A stretch of 64,000 nt of DNA from Sclerodactyla briareus. Taxonomy: Eukaryota > Echinodermata > Holothuroidea > Dendrochirotida > Sclerodactylidae. Below, piece after piece: positions 12,500 to 24,600 of the stretch (positions are counted from its first letter, which is position 1; each line of letters starts with the position of its first letter). The stretch is from positions 1-64,000 of the forward strand of contig JAODTK010000521.1 in NCBI GenBank assembly GCA_026419785.1. Direction: 5' to 3'. The notes under the pieces were generated by a model that saw only the letters and a program-made list of their open reading frames with translations, had not been told where the DNA came from and made no database searches. The position numbers were made by a program, and so were the translations under genes.

Positions 12500-13910
12500 T
12501 AAGGCAACACAAAATCTCACACCTCCAAAATTTAGAGTTTGGCATTGGCCGATTGAGTCATTCTAATATACTCTTGTGGAACTCTTAGACATCATGTGAA
12601 AATCCCTGGACTCCCCACCCCCCCCCCTCCCAACCTTAGAGTCCTGTTTAAGGACATTGATCCTTCCATTTTTGGGGGATTTCTTAAGAGTATATCATAA
12701 AAGAAAAAATTTTCGTAGCATTTCTATGAAACACGATTTTCATATGGTTTTCATTCTGGAGTCCTGGTTGTGTCTTTCCGTCCTCTATCCCTTATCTTCT
12801 TTCTCCGCCGTCTGTCCTGTCGGATGAACTCTACCATCCTTAAATGCCACAAATGTGCACCTTGTAACCAAAATACACTACGTGTATTATACTCCTTATA
12901 TTTATTTCCGTTTGTTTTACAGAGACCATAAAGTCGGTCTGTTGTTATACACTACTTTGTGTACATATAAAAACTTGGCTGTACGTATATTGACCCCTTT
13001 CTTCCCTATTGTTGTGTATTGACCCCGATTTCTTGTCAGTGGTATTAGCATTGTATTAATTGTTTTTTTGTCAGTGGTGTTTGGGGCAAGAATGAGGTTT
13101 GTTGGATAAGTGAAATTGTTTGCTGGGTTTTCAGCCTCTGGGTACTGGCTAGCTGTTATGGGTTTTATCCCGTCGGTCAGAATGTGAAAAGTGGTGAAGT
13201 TCACCATTTCAGGGTTTGAGTTATTTTGAGGTAGGCTACAAGGTGGGGTTTACATTCATGTGGCTGCAGTGAATTATATTTTCTGCAAATATTATTAGAA
13301 TAGTGTGGAAGCAAAATTAGAGTGCATGACATCAATGGTAGTATGTAAGGGGAGGCTCTGTAGGTCTGGGTGTGGAGACGGGGATTCCCAGGCTTTTGAG
13401 CTGCTCATTCCTCAGTTGTGCTGGAAGTTGAAGGCATTATTCGTGATGGGGGAGGGGTCGTTGGATTAGCATTGCAGGTTATTGTTGCAGCGGAGGGATG
13501 ACCCTGACAGGATGTGCTTTTTTGACAGGCGTGGTACTGTATTGCACTAAGGGTCAGGGGTTAACAAACGTAGGGTTGTTGGTGGAGGAGAAGGAGATAT
13601 TTCCCCCCAGGTAGGGACATTTTATTGTCATGTAAGAGAATTCAGGATTCGGTAGGGTGATAATTTGGAGGAATGTATAATTTCTGTTTTAATACCTTGA
13701 GCTAGGGTAAGGACATCAGTGCGAGGTGGAAGGGTCTTATAGGGAACGAGGAAGTAGTGTTGTCAAAGTAGGGACCAATTACCTCAAGTGACTCACAGGA
13801 TTTTTAAGCTCCGTCCAGATACGGCATATATCTTTGCTTACCAATCGTCGTTCGTTAGCTAATTTCCCTTATATAAAAAGAGGATTGAATGAAAGGCGAT
13901 GTTTTCCCAA
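12500..13910. other. No gene recognised
   Basis: Both strands were inspected and no coding domain was recognised. A C-run lies near 12617-12630. The 96-residue - strand open frame at 12917-13207 has no family resemblance that I can support. Confidence 0.35.
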
Positions 13911-13914
13911 TTAA

Positions 13915-14575
13915 AAAAAAAAGGCAGTCGTTCCCATTCTTGTAATTCCAAGCCAGTGGGTCTTAACCAGTGTTGTTTGCAAAGTGATGGAATCAATTAC
14001 TAGATATCATATGGTGAATTATTTCAGTGAGTATATATAGACTGATTTAGGTGTCTCAACATGGCTTGAGGAAAAAATTGTTTGTGCTTGACTAATCTTC
14101 TGGAATTTATGGAAGATGTTACTCGTTCTATCGACAATAGTAAAGCTGTGATATTAATTTCCTGGACTTACAGAAAGCTTTTGGCAAGGTGCCTCCTGTC
14201 CTAATTGGAGAGTTTTGGTATCACTGGTCATGTCCTGGAGAGGATTTGAGAGCCCTCCACGATAAGAGGTGGAAAGTTGTCATTAATGGGCAATTGAGAA
14301 GGTCACCAGTGGTGTTCTCAAAGGTTCCGTTCTTGATCTCTAACTCTTTTAGGCCTATATGAACAACCCCAATGACTCTGTGCAATTTAAAGTTGCCCAC
14401 GGTACCAAGTTGTAATTGGGGACCGGTGGCGACTTTGAATGATGACGTTGCAATTATTCTAAGGGAATTTAGACCGAATCCTCCAATATCTTCCGATTGA
14501 CTAATTTACTGCGATGAATGCAAAGTGTGGCGTTGTCAGTCCATCTGATGCAAATTATGCATTCTCTAGTTTGAC
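13915..14575 (+). mobile_element. CR1-like retrotransposon relic, 5' part (interrupted)
   Basis: Joined frames give RT text: VVCKVMESITRYHMVNYF near 13970-14030, then LCLTNLLEFMEDVTRSID near 14083-14140. A degraded catalytic block (YRKLLARCLL) follows near 14175, ITGHVLERI near 14220, and the G-rich RT motif as VLKGSVLDL near 14310. Further text resembling VQFKVAHGTKL (14375-14415) corresponds to the block just after the catalytic region. The sequence stops at about 14575, and its expected C-terminal part reappears at 16640. The element therefore appears split by the relic at 14.58-16.64 kb. Confidence 0.75.
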
Positions 14576-16640
14576 TGGTTTGAAGGAGAGTTGGTAGGTG
14601 CTGAGGCATCTGATCTGTGGACCAAAAGAAAATAGGAAGGTACAAGACCGTGAAGAGAACTCGTGAGAAGAAGGAAGTTTGTGGAAGCTATGAAGAAGGA
14701 GGCCGAGGAGGAATTTTGCAAGTTGCTTGAGAATCCAAACAAGGTGTTCAGGTTAGTGAAGTCAATGAAACAGGAAGGAAGAGATGTTAATGGAGGGAGA
14801 TGCATGAGAGGGAATCGACATAAGGCTGAGGTCAGTGAGGAAGACAGAGGAAGAGTCTTGAAAAAGAAACACATGGAGAGGACTTATGACTGGAGAGGAG
14901 TGGGACCAGAGGACGGAAGCAGCTATGCTGGAAGGTTCAATCAAGAGAGTTAGTAGAGATGAAAGATGTTGGGACAATGAGAGAAATGAGAACAGGGAAG
15001 GCAGCTGCTCCCTCTGGAGTAAGTGTGAAGATGATAACTGCAGGTGGAGAGGTCAGATCGCTGTGATGAGTGGCTCTGTCGGGGCATGCTGGATGGAAGC
15101 GGAATGGCAGAGGATTGGAATCAGACCATGGTGGTACCGATCTACAAGGAAAGGAAAGGATTTGATGAGGCCCTAAAGCTACTAGAGAATGCAATGAAGA
15201 TTATAGAAAAGGTGAAAACAGAAAAAGAATCCAGAATTGTGAAAGTTGATGAAATGCAATATATGTTGTTTTGTTAGGAAGAGGGACAATAAATAAATTG
15301 CAGTGTTCATTTTGAGGAGGTGGCAAGAAGAATACCACGATAAAGAGAAGAAGCTTATTACATGTCTGCTGGTTGCCTGGAGAAGGCAAATAACAGGGTC
15401 CGGAGGAAAGAGTTGGAGTGATGAGTGCAGTGATAAATTTGTATAGAGGAGCATAGACAAGAGTTTGTTGGTTCAGAGTTAAGAGAGATTTGAAGTGAAG
15501 TTGGTGTACATCAAGGATCTGTACTGTCACTAATGTGGTTTCGTTCGTCATCATTGTGGTTACGGAGAGTTCGAGAGAGGGCTTCTGGGCTTGATGAGTG
15601 AGATGCTGTAAGCAGATACTCATCCTGATGAGTGAGACAATGGAGGATTTGAGAGAGAAGTTCTGGAGCTGGCAGGAAGAAAGATGATTGTGAGTGGAAG
15701 GTATGGAGAAGTGTCACGCAAGTATTAAAGTGGACCCATGTGTCGTGTGTGCAAGTAGGTGATGACAAACTGTTGTGTACAAGGTGTGTACGAGGTGTGG
15801 ATGCATGGCAGATGCGCTAAAGTGAAGTGGGTGACCCCCAGACTAACAAGATATTTTGTTTGATAGAAAAGATACAAGAAGTGAGATAGTCCAACCAGTG
15901 GTTGATTTGTGTCAGGCGGTGAATACAGTGAAAGAGTTTGTCACTTCGAGGACAAGGTGGACGCTAGCAGTGGGTGTGATGAAGCAGTGGTGGCAGAAAG
16001 AGCAAAGCTTGGTTGGATGAAGTACAGGGTTTGAATGTAGAGAGTTACTACTACGGGAAGGGGATCTCCTCGAAAATGAAAAAGGGTCAGAGCTGTGTGA
16101 GATAGCAATGCTGTATGGGAGCGAAAACTTGTGTCTGAGAGGAAATAAGATGGCGACTTGAGGCAGACTGAGAGAGCAATGGTTAACGCCATGTGTGGAG
16201 TGAAGTTTTCAGACTGGGAGAGGATGGAGGACTTGATTACAGGAAGGGGCTGGTCTGCAGATGCTGGACCAACTGTGCAAAGGCAAAAAGGGGTGCGATG
16301 GTATGGGTTAGAGGAGTGCTGAGGAGGGATGCATGGATGATAGTGATCATGTTCGGAGGGAAGTTAAGAGAGTTCAAAGTGGAGGCACCAAGTTAGCGAG
16401 AGAGGACAACCACAAATTACATGGAAGAGGCAAGAAGCGAAGAGGAGGTTGGTTCAAGGAGGGTCTGGGAGGTGCCAAAATTGCGAAAGATGGCAAGATG
16501 GTGTAAAGGATTTCTGGCGAGTGGTGAGGTGAATCCGGCCACCCTCATGGCGGGGAGAACCAAGAAAATGAAAGAGGGAAGTCAAGACATTCATGTAATT
16601 AAATTCAGAGAAAAAATCTTGGTGAGAATGGTCAAAGCAC
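14576..16640 (+). mobile_element. Second non-LTR retrotransposon relic nested in the first
   Basis: The translation is that of a non-LTR element with a spacer zinc-finger-like region. Clear blocks are EAEEEFCKLLENPNKVFRLV (from about 14695), a degraded RT region with GVHQGSVLSL recoverable by one frame change near 15505-15535, and GPMCRVCAS near 15735-15760 (zinc-finger-like CxxC). Further on are AMVNAMCGVKFSDWERMEDL near 16170-16230 and a C-terminal RPPSWRGEPRK block near 16538-16570. It is full of stops and frameshifts. The same family, judged by the MISG/VSG plus CxxC region, is found at 54.05-54.65 kb. I do not assign a clade; RTE-like is a guess. Confidence 0.8.
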
Positions 16641-16870
16641 ACCACCACGAGATTAGATGTATGAGGTCTGACTTCATTGGATTTGGAGCTAAGGCAAATT
16701 CCGGGTGATTTGATTCAGGTTCCCGTAATTGCTCATACCATAGCTACGAATGGCTTTTTTCGCAATTACTTTTCCAACTCTCAATGGTACCCACAGTAGG
16801 GGCCATTGGTCCTCAAGCTTGTGGAAACAAAGTACCATGAAAGGTTCTATTAGATTGTGCCTAATTTTCA
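16640..16870 (+). mobile_element. CR1-like retrotransposon relic, 3' part after the nested insertion
   Basis: Reads GLTSLDLELRQIPGDLIQV in one frame, which corresponds closely to GLTSMELRRIQGDLIQV at about 36575-36630 in the other CR1-like copy. NGFFRNYF and LKLVETKYHERFY follow. This is the expected downstream part of the element that breaks off at 14575. Confidence 0.65.
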
Positions 16871-17272
16871 CTTAGTGTAAGAGAAGAACTAATACTCATT
16901 GTATAGGAGTTTACCAAATGATTACAATAGTTTATTGTTCTAATACCAAGTGAACACCCAGGATGGTTAACTGTGATGTCCTTGCATTATTGTGCCTATA
17001 CAGCTGTAGACCTATAGGACATCCCCGTGCAGTCTGCACAGGGCACGCCTAAGGATTTGGTTTGTATAGCAAAAAGTGCTAATAGAATTTTTGCTAGCAA
17101 GTTAAAAAAAAACACATTTGAGTTTGCTCGTGAGAATGGATCAAACTTTGAAGGTCAATAAACACAACATAGGGGCTCCTACTGAAATTGGGCTTTGCAA
17201 CCTGTGGATTGTTTTTCATAGTCAGCGTACACAATATAACCTTGCTACACTGTATGTTGTATCCTAGCATGC

Positions 17273-18512
17273 AGTTTTGTATCGCCTGAATGAAATCAGG
17301 AAGAGACTTAGTGGTCATATGGCATGTGTGTGTGTGTGTGTGTAGTCACACTTTATCGTTAGAAGGATTCTCACAAATGTGATGATGATTATGAGAAATT
17401 TAATATAAAAGTGAAGTGGGGTCACTGGAGTCATTAATGGTCTAATTTGCATATTTTAGCAATTTGAAAGTTCGGTTGGATTTCCACAAAATTGGGTAGA
17501 TGTGATCCACTTTGATCAAGATCATTTGGGGCAAAAAGGTACAGCTGGGTTCAAGTAGGGTCATTGTTGTGCCTAATTTGCATAGTTTATTCCAATATCC
17601 AAATTGGTAAGAATTGCGCCAAACTCAGTACAGTTTAGGTATGGTCTGTAACATTGTAGAATGCTGATGTGTTTGATGTTCAGAATTTGATTGAATTTCC
17701 ATATATATATAATTAGCTTCTAATTGTAGGTAAGTTCTGTAACTTTTCTGAATCTGATGTGTTTGAGGTTCATGAATTTGATTGAATTTCCATCATATAT
17801 ATAATAGCTTCTAATAAAGCACTGAGGAACGAGTAAACCATAGCTCCTGTGGCAATTGTGCTGTTATAAGCTTCCCACAAGCAACCCTCTCTTACCCAAC
17901 CAATTTGATTAGGTTGATTAGACTTTGAAAAATACTGTAAAATTTGTTTCCCCCTCTCTTCTTGCCTGGGGACTGGGGACAAATGTGGAGGTTTCCTAAA
18001 GATATATTTTGGGGACATCCGTGACTGCTGCGTGGGGATAGTCTGTTGGTGTGTGGGGGAGGCGGGGGAGGGTGGTTTTTGCATGCCTGGAAGGGGGGGG
18101 GGGGTGGCATGTCCTAGCTGCTTGGAAAATAGAAGGCAATGAATAATAACGATAATGGTTTTAAAATGCAAAGAAGCCCGAGCTGCTAAGGGGATTTAGA
18201 ACATTTCAAGTTGGATTTTGGGTCAAAGAATGATTTGACTGAGTGATAAAACTTGAATTTGGTATTTATGGAGAGAAGAGTGGAAGGGGGCATGGAGAAG
18301 AAAAAACATTAAGGGACTCTTGTAATAAGACTCCAAACTTCTTGGTCAGTTATTTTAGGAATTTTCATGTGTTTACGGTGAAATATGTGATGTCCGTTTG
18401 ACATGACAATGTCTGCATGAACTAGTTAGTTGTGTATAGTGTGTAGTGTAGTGAATAAAAGAAACCACCGATTGTGCAACCAGGCGAGGCACTTTTTGGC
18501 GATGCCTTGTTC
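17273..18512 (+). repeat. Repeat family R, copy 1
   Basis: Starts with the small palindrome-bearing text CGCCTGAATGAAATCAGGAA followed by a (GT)n run at about 17323-17343. It continues with GTCACT..GTCTAATTTGCAT and TTGGATTTCCACAAAA..GGTAGATG blocks and ends in CACTTTTTGGCGATGCCTTGT. The same order of blocks occurs at 20911-22120 and 31068-32040, and in part at 38925-39260. It has no coding capacity. The right end sits 15 bases before the splice acceptor of the zinc-finger exon at 18526. Confidence 0.75.
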
Positions 18513-18525
18513 TGTATAATTTCAG

Positions 18526-18683
18526 ATGACGAAGATGTCTTTTCCTGCGGGAAGTGCAAGAAAGAGTTTCACCTGATGGAAGAATTCCTGGCTCACAAGA
18601 AGAGTAAGGTGTGTAAGAAGAAGACAGTGCGACCAGATTCACACCATCTACTGAGGTTGCATCACTACAAACAGATATTCCAG
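18526..18683 (+). CDS. ZNF341: ZNF341-like gene, N-terminal finger exon
   Basis: The acceptor is TCTGTATAATTTCAG just before 18526 and the donor is CAG|GTACGA at 18683/18684, both good. In between, the frame reads DDEDVFSCGKCKKEFHLMEE and continues to a finger closing with His and Cys (AHKKSKVC), then HHYKQIFQ at the donor. The 158-bp exon starts one base after a codon boundary. The DDEDVFxCGKCKKxF text matches what I recall of the N-terminal ZNF341 finger. No indel is apparent in this exon. Confidence 0.75.
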
Positions 18684-21600
18684 GTACGAAACCAGTGTAA
18701 ATGTATAGGCTAGCCCTGGAACGTCCACTGTGCATGGGGAGGGTTCTTTTCCTTTCACATGTAGGGAAGCAGCTGCCAGATGAACCTTTTGGGACATGAT
18801 TCATTTACGCATACCTAAATAAATTCTGGACACTATCTATATAGTCTTCAAGAAGGACAATCTCAATCCATGAGGTGTCCATCCATGTACTGTATGCCTG
18901 TCTCAATACTGACATTGCCAAATTTACAGTAGCTTTGAGGGGACTCACAGCAAGGGAAGATCATGGTCTCTCAGTTATTATTATATGCGTTGATAAAGAT
19001 TAAAGAACCTTTGTTAATAATTAGCTGATGTCTCCACTGAGCTGCCGTCGCTTGTTTACAGTTCCACTCCATTTCTTAAAGCCCTGATGAGATTTCATGT
19101 ATAGCATCAACTCATCGTCAGAAAAATGGCATTACAGTGTCTATCTTTTCTTTATTTTTGTTTGATGGGATCCTCCCAAGGAATCTATATAGTCATACAT
19201 GGCATTTGTGTACAGTATGTGTATGATATGCAATGATTGTAATCATGTCATGTCTACTTTGTAATCAATTCAGGTCAGACATGCATACTCGATAGGAATG
19301 TTCAACTTTTGCCTTCCTTTGGCTCGTGTTCGCTCAGTCTTCGGCGAATGTTGGACAAACCTGGACACAATGTCAAGGTCAATGTCACTGAAGTGGTAAT
19401 GGGGCACACTAGGCGATTGTTAGAAAAATTTCAAAGAGTAACTCCTCCTACAAAGTGCATTAGATGTTCTGAAAATCATGTACAATTTTTATTGAGTGGT
19501 GCTGCTCTCAGCTTGTATACAGATTTTTGATGCAAAATTATAGTGCCAGTAGAATCTGGAGAGAGGATGTGGGCTTATTCACAATCAGGGTACAAAAGTG
19601 TGTATCACAGAGAGTTTAAATTTGAGTGTTGCATTTCTCAAGGTTTCTAGTGTAATTCTTGTGGGAAACACATTCAATTTTGGTGTTCAAGCATTTTTAG
19701 GGAGATTAGTTGAGATAAAAAAAGATATGGATCATAGAATGAGAAGAAATGGAGGAAAGGAATAAAAGTACAATTTCAGTTGCTGGTGACACAAATTTTG
19801 TCAAAGATCATTTCCTACATGTGGATCACATCAAAATTATTGCCAACACATGTAGCTACAAAATGGTGCAAACTTTATGCCGATAGCAATTGATATGCGC
19901 TGAAAAATTATGGTAAACTTGTAATCACACAACATGACAAGAAATGAAGCTAACAAAGTTCCATGTAACTTTCGAACAGGCAGGTGGATTCCTGTTTCTA
20001 TATTATGAATTGGAAGTGTGATTGAGTATCCTACTATGTACTGAATTTCGAAAACATAGCCATTGCCATGCTCACATATCGCTGCCCCAAACAAGTGTCC
20101 TCTCCTTTACACGCTGTACGGGAGGGGACATCTTGGAGACATTCAATTTTTGTACAATTTTCCCACTGCTTGGACTTGTTTAAAGTGGCATTGCAGTACC
20201 AATTGTACTTAAAAATGCCTGGGAGTGTAACCAACATGACATCATAACTATGTCACATTTCTGTGGCCCCATATTTGCAACAATCTTGTCAAATATGAAA
20301 ACAAATCTGATAGTGAGCCTGAGTCAAACTTGTCCACAAACTTTGATACTTGCGTGAAGTTCCACAATATCATACTTGTGTGATTGTAATGAATATGTAA
20401 CAATCATATCCAACTGGTAGCTAGTTGTAAATAGTCTCCTTCAGTTCAAATTTTGTGAATTGTTGTAAAGGAGAGGACATTTTGGACATTACATTCCACT
20501 GGATACATTGACAGCATCACACTGTTACGTGCATGTGTGATATACTTATCATGGGCTAACGGTGCCATTGGACTCTGACTCCAGGTTGATACTAGCAGGG
20601 GGGAAACTGGGCACGCACCTCCTTTGGGGGAGCCTGACACCCCAAGTTTGTCTCATTTCATTGAGGCACCCGAGTGGGTTCCTGAATCTGCACACCCTGA
20701 CGCAATTGCGTACCAAGAGATTTGCCTTCGGAAAGGGGGGGGGGGGGGGGGGGGGGGGAATGAGGTCAGGACCCAAGGGAAGTGAACCCTCATTATACCA
20801 TCAACCTCCCTATTGGCAAAAAATGCAATTTATGGGCCCCGCGACGTAGGCTGCCGCACAAAATTGGATAAATCAAAACTGTGAAATGTCTACTGAACAG
20901 TAATTTTGTCTCGCCTGAATGAAAATTCAGGAAGAGACTAGTGGTCACTATGGCGTGTGTGTATGTGTAGGTGTGTAGGTCAAAACTTGCTCTGTTAGCA
21001 GGAGTTCTCACAAACTGTGAGGCAGATTTGATGGGAAATGTTGTTGTAGCATACGGGGTTGGGGTGTACATGATCTGATTAGATTCTGGGCAGCAGTCAT
21101 TAATTAAGTTGGGTAATTAGCTCATTTATGTAATTTATTGTTTAGCTCGTTATAGCAAGATTTGACAAGAACCGTATGTGCTACAGTGATGTAGTTGGCA
21201 TGTAGGACTCGGTTGACAGGTAGATGAACTGATTCGATTTTAGCCTAAAATATGCTAATTAAGTGGTCTGATTTCCATAATTTATGAAAATTTTTCAAGT
21301 TTGTCGGATTTTCACGATACTTGGTGGATGTGGTCTACCATGGTTCCTGAGAAATTTAAAAGTGAAGGTCGGGAGTCACTGGAGGTAATTTAATGTATCT
21401 AATTTGCATAATTTATGCAATTTTTGAAAGTTTGTTGGATTTCCACAAAAATCGGTAGATGGGATCCACCTTTGATCCTGATCATTTTGAAGGTACAGCT
21501 GGAGTCAGTAGAGGTCATTGTATGTGCCTAATTTGCCTAATTTATCCCAATTTCCAACTTGGTAAGAATTTCGCCAACTCATTAGGTATGGTCTGTCGGT

Positions 21601-24600
21601 TGACATTTTCTGGATCTGATGTGTTTGATGTTCGGAAGTGCATGAACTCCATCATATAATAGCTTCTGTTAGAAATAAAGCCCTGAGGAGGAAGGAACTA
21701 GTAAACCATAGCTCCTTGACAATTTTACTACTGTTATCAGATCAGTGTAGGTGCCTTTGCCTAATTTATCCCAATTTCCAACTTGGTAAGAATTTCGCCA
21801 AACTCATTTGGTATGGTCTGTTGACATTTTCTGGATCTGATGTGTTGATGTTCATGAATTTGATTGAATTCCAACATTTAATAGCTTCTGTTAGAATAAA
21901 ACGACTGATGGAGAAGGAAAAGGAATTAAGGGAATTTGTATATTAAGAGTAAAACTTATGTCAGTATTTAGGAATGATTATGTGTTATATGTGAAAAGAT
22001 GTGATGTTCTTTTGACAGACAATGGTCTGAATGAACTTTAGTTGTTGTTTGTGTTAGTGAATAATAAAAAACCACAGATCGGGCAACTAGGGAGACACTT
22101 TTTGGCGATCGCCTTGTCAAGGGTAGTCATGGATAGGGAATATTGACCACAGCCTCTAGCACCAGTTCGTATGTGATCATGTGGTAGCTCTTCCAATGGC
22201 TGGAATGGACCAGAACGAGGTCACAAGCATGTCTGACTCTGACACAATGAAAACTCGTGGAGGGGGGGGGGACCCCTACCACCATTCAGAAGCTTTCCTG
22301 CCCCACCAAGTTATTAACCAGTCAACATCATTTTCTTATTTATTCTCTCATTGTTCAGTATGTGTGAACCTGTGATTTGCAATCGCATTTCCACTGCCTC
22401 AAGAAATCTGCAAACTCCGTAAGTGATTCTCTAATTCGAGCGGGAATTCGAGGGCCAAGATTCCTTTTCTCCGGAAAACATTGGTTAAAAGAAAGGCTCC
22501 CCATAACATAAAACTTATCCATCAATGCCTTGGCTTCCAAATATGCATCATTATATACTGTAGTTAATATCAAAAGATACCCTTCAATGGCATCTATAGC
22601 AGGACCACCTAGAAATTCTTTCAAGTAGAGTGCATCCTTTCAACCGGGGAAATGAACCTTCGATCTATTAGACTTTGGAAGGCACTCTACCATGCAGAGT
22701 ATTCAAAGGGGTCCCCACTAATTACACCAGTGCTTGATCTGGGGATGCCTGGGCCAAGTTACCAGCTAGCTACTTTGAGAGGTACCGTTAGTTTGCTCAC
22801 CATATGGCAACCGCATTTTGAGATAGGGCAGGATCTAGACTTACAGGAGGCATACCAAAGGCAGGTGTAGATGTGCCAGTTACTGGACTGAATGGTTCAG
22901 CAATAGAGTTTATTTTGTCTTGGAGGTGGGAGTATTACCACCACCCTGGGTGGCCCATCACATGACGCATCTTGACCTGAAATATGAGTGGTAGAATGAG
23001 ATAACGACTGTACTCATCCTCCACCACATTGGAAATGCGGGTCCAAGCCACAGATTTCGCTCGACCCTAGATATTGCATTCATTTTAGCATTGGCAAGCT
23101 CTCTGGTGACATGCAAACGATCTAGTTCCTACCCTATGTTTGGCTTCCAATTCCATGTATTTTGAAGTTGTCTGAAGAGCCACCGCTTCAGCTCCTATGA
23201 CAGCTTTTTTTGACATGGTACTTCTTCGTGAGGAATTAGTAGAAGACTCCACGACTCCTGCTAGAAGCAGAGCTTTGGCGATCTGAATCCGTACATTCAA
23301 TGCTCTCATCAGACTAATGATATGCCTTCCAATATCATATTGCTCAGACTCTATGACATTATATCTAGTAGCCAAATGTACCAGAGGAGCAGCCCAAACA
23401 CTAATCAGACGCAGGACAAAGCAAGCACAGGGCCAGCAAGAGTGTAAGGCAGCAAAGTAGGCTATACTGTACAGTTGAAACCGTGGCCACAAGCCCTACA
23501 GCAACCCAAGCCCCGGAACAAAATTGGCAGCCTTAGGTATATCGCAATAGCACGACTAACTAACCAACGACTGACTGTACAACAACATCTAACACAGTAA
23601 CATGCATTTCCACACAGGAAACAACACAGGACATAAAATGTCACAAATCATGCACAGACAGGAGGACTATGCTGCTCACAAAAAGGACAGATCATGAGCA
23701 ATATTCTTCGAAAAAATAGATAGCATATGAAAAGGTCAGTGGTCCCTCCCTGAGATAGTTCTCACCAGTAATCAGCTGGTGGATGCAGTATTCCCACCGC
23801 AGGTTAATAATAGCTCTCTGGTGCTGACACTGGCCTCTATGTAGTGTAGCACAGTAGGCTATAATGTACAGTTGAAACCATGTTAGCGCAATAGCCCCAG
23901 GCCTACAGTAGGACTCGATCGGCAGCCTTGCCTGTATCGCATTACACGACAGACTGTACAATCAACATTTAACACATTAACATGCAATTCCAGAACATAA
24001 ACAACACAGGAAATAAAATGTCACAATTCACACACTGGAGGAAGAGGCTGCTCACAAAAGGACATGCGAAGCTACTAAAGAATCGGAATGACTTTGGCTT
24101 GAGGATGATGATGCACACAAAACTTCTTTAAAGTTGCAAAAAAAATACATAAACAACAGCAGAGACTGCCCGATTCGGTACCCCAAACATAGAGAACGAA
24201 TTAAAGAACTCTCCCTCTGCCTAACTAAGAATGACAATTCATTCCACAAGGAACTATTGCCAAGATGTCAAAGGAAACTAGTGCAAGTTTGCTGAAATCC
24301 GCACACAATGAGCACAATAGTTGTAGCTCCCAAAGAAGGTATTCTACCAATGTAACTCGAGTTCTGATTGGACAGACCTATCATAGTAATTTCCCTTAAT
24401 CTTCGCAAACATGAGCAATAATTTTCGAAAAATGGGTCAATACAATGGTCTCTCCCTGAAGTAGTTCTCACCCGTAATCGCTGGAGGATGCATTATTCCT
24501 GTCGCATATTAATAGCTCCCTGGTGCCAACACCTCTACGGCATCACACGACACAGCGTGGACAGAGCGTGGCGCAGGTTGTGAACAGGCTCTCTCAGTAT

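Noticed and set aside
15201..15623. 140-residue - strand frame
   Set aside because: Antisense to the non-LTR retrotransposon relic.
22620..22690. tRNA-like A/B box (GGTAGAGTGCC...GGTTCATTTCC) on the - strand
   Set aside because: The same bases read as SAFQSLIDRRFISPVERMH of the BEL/Pao gag-like region, which explains them better.
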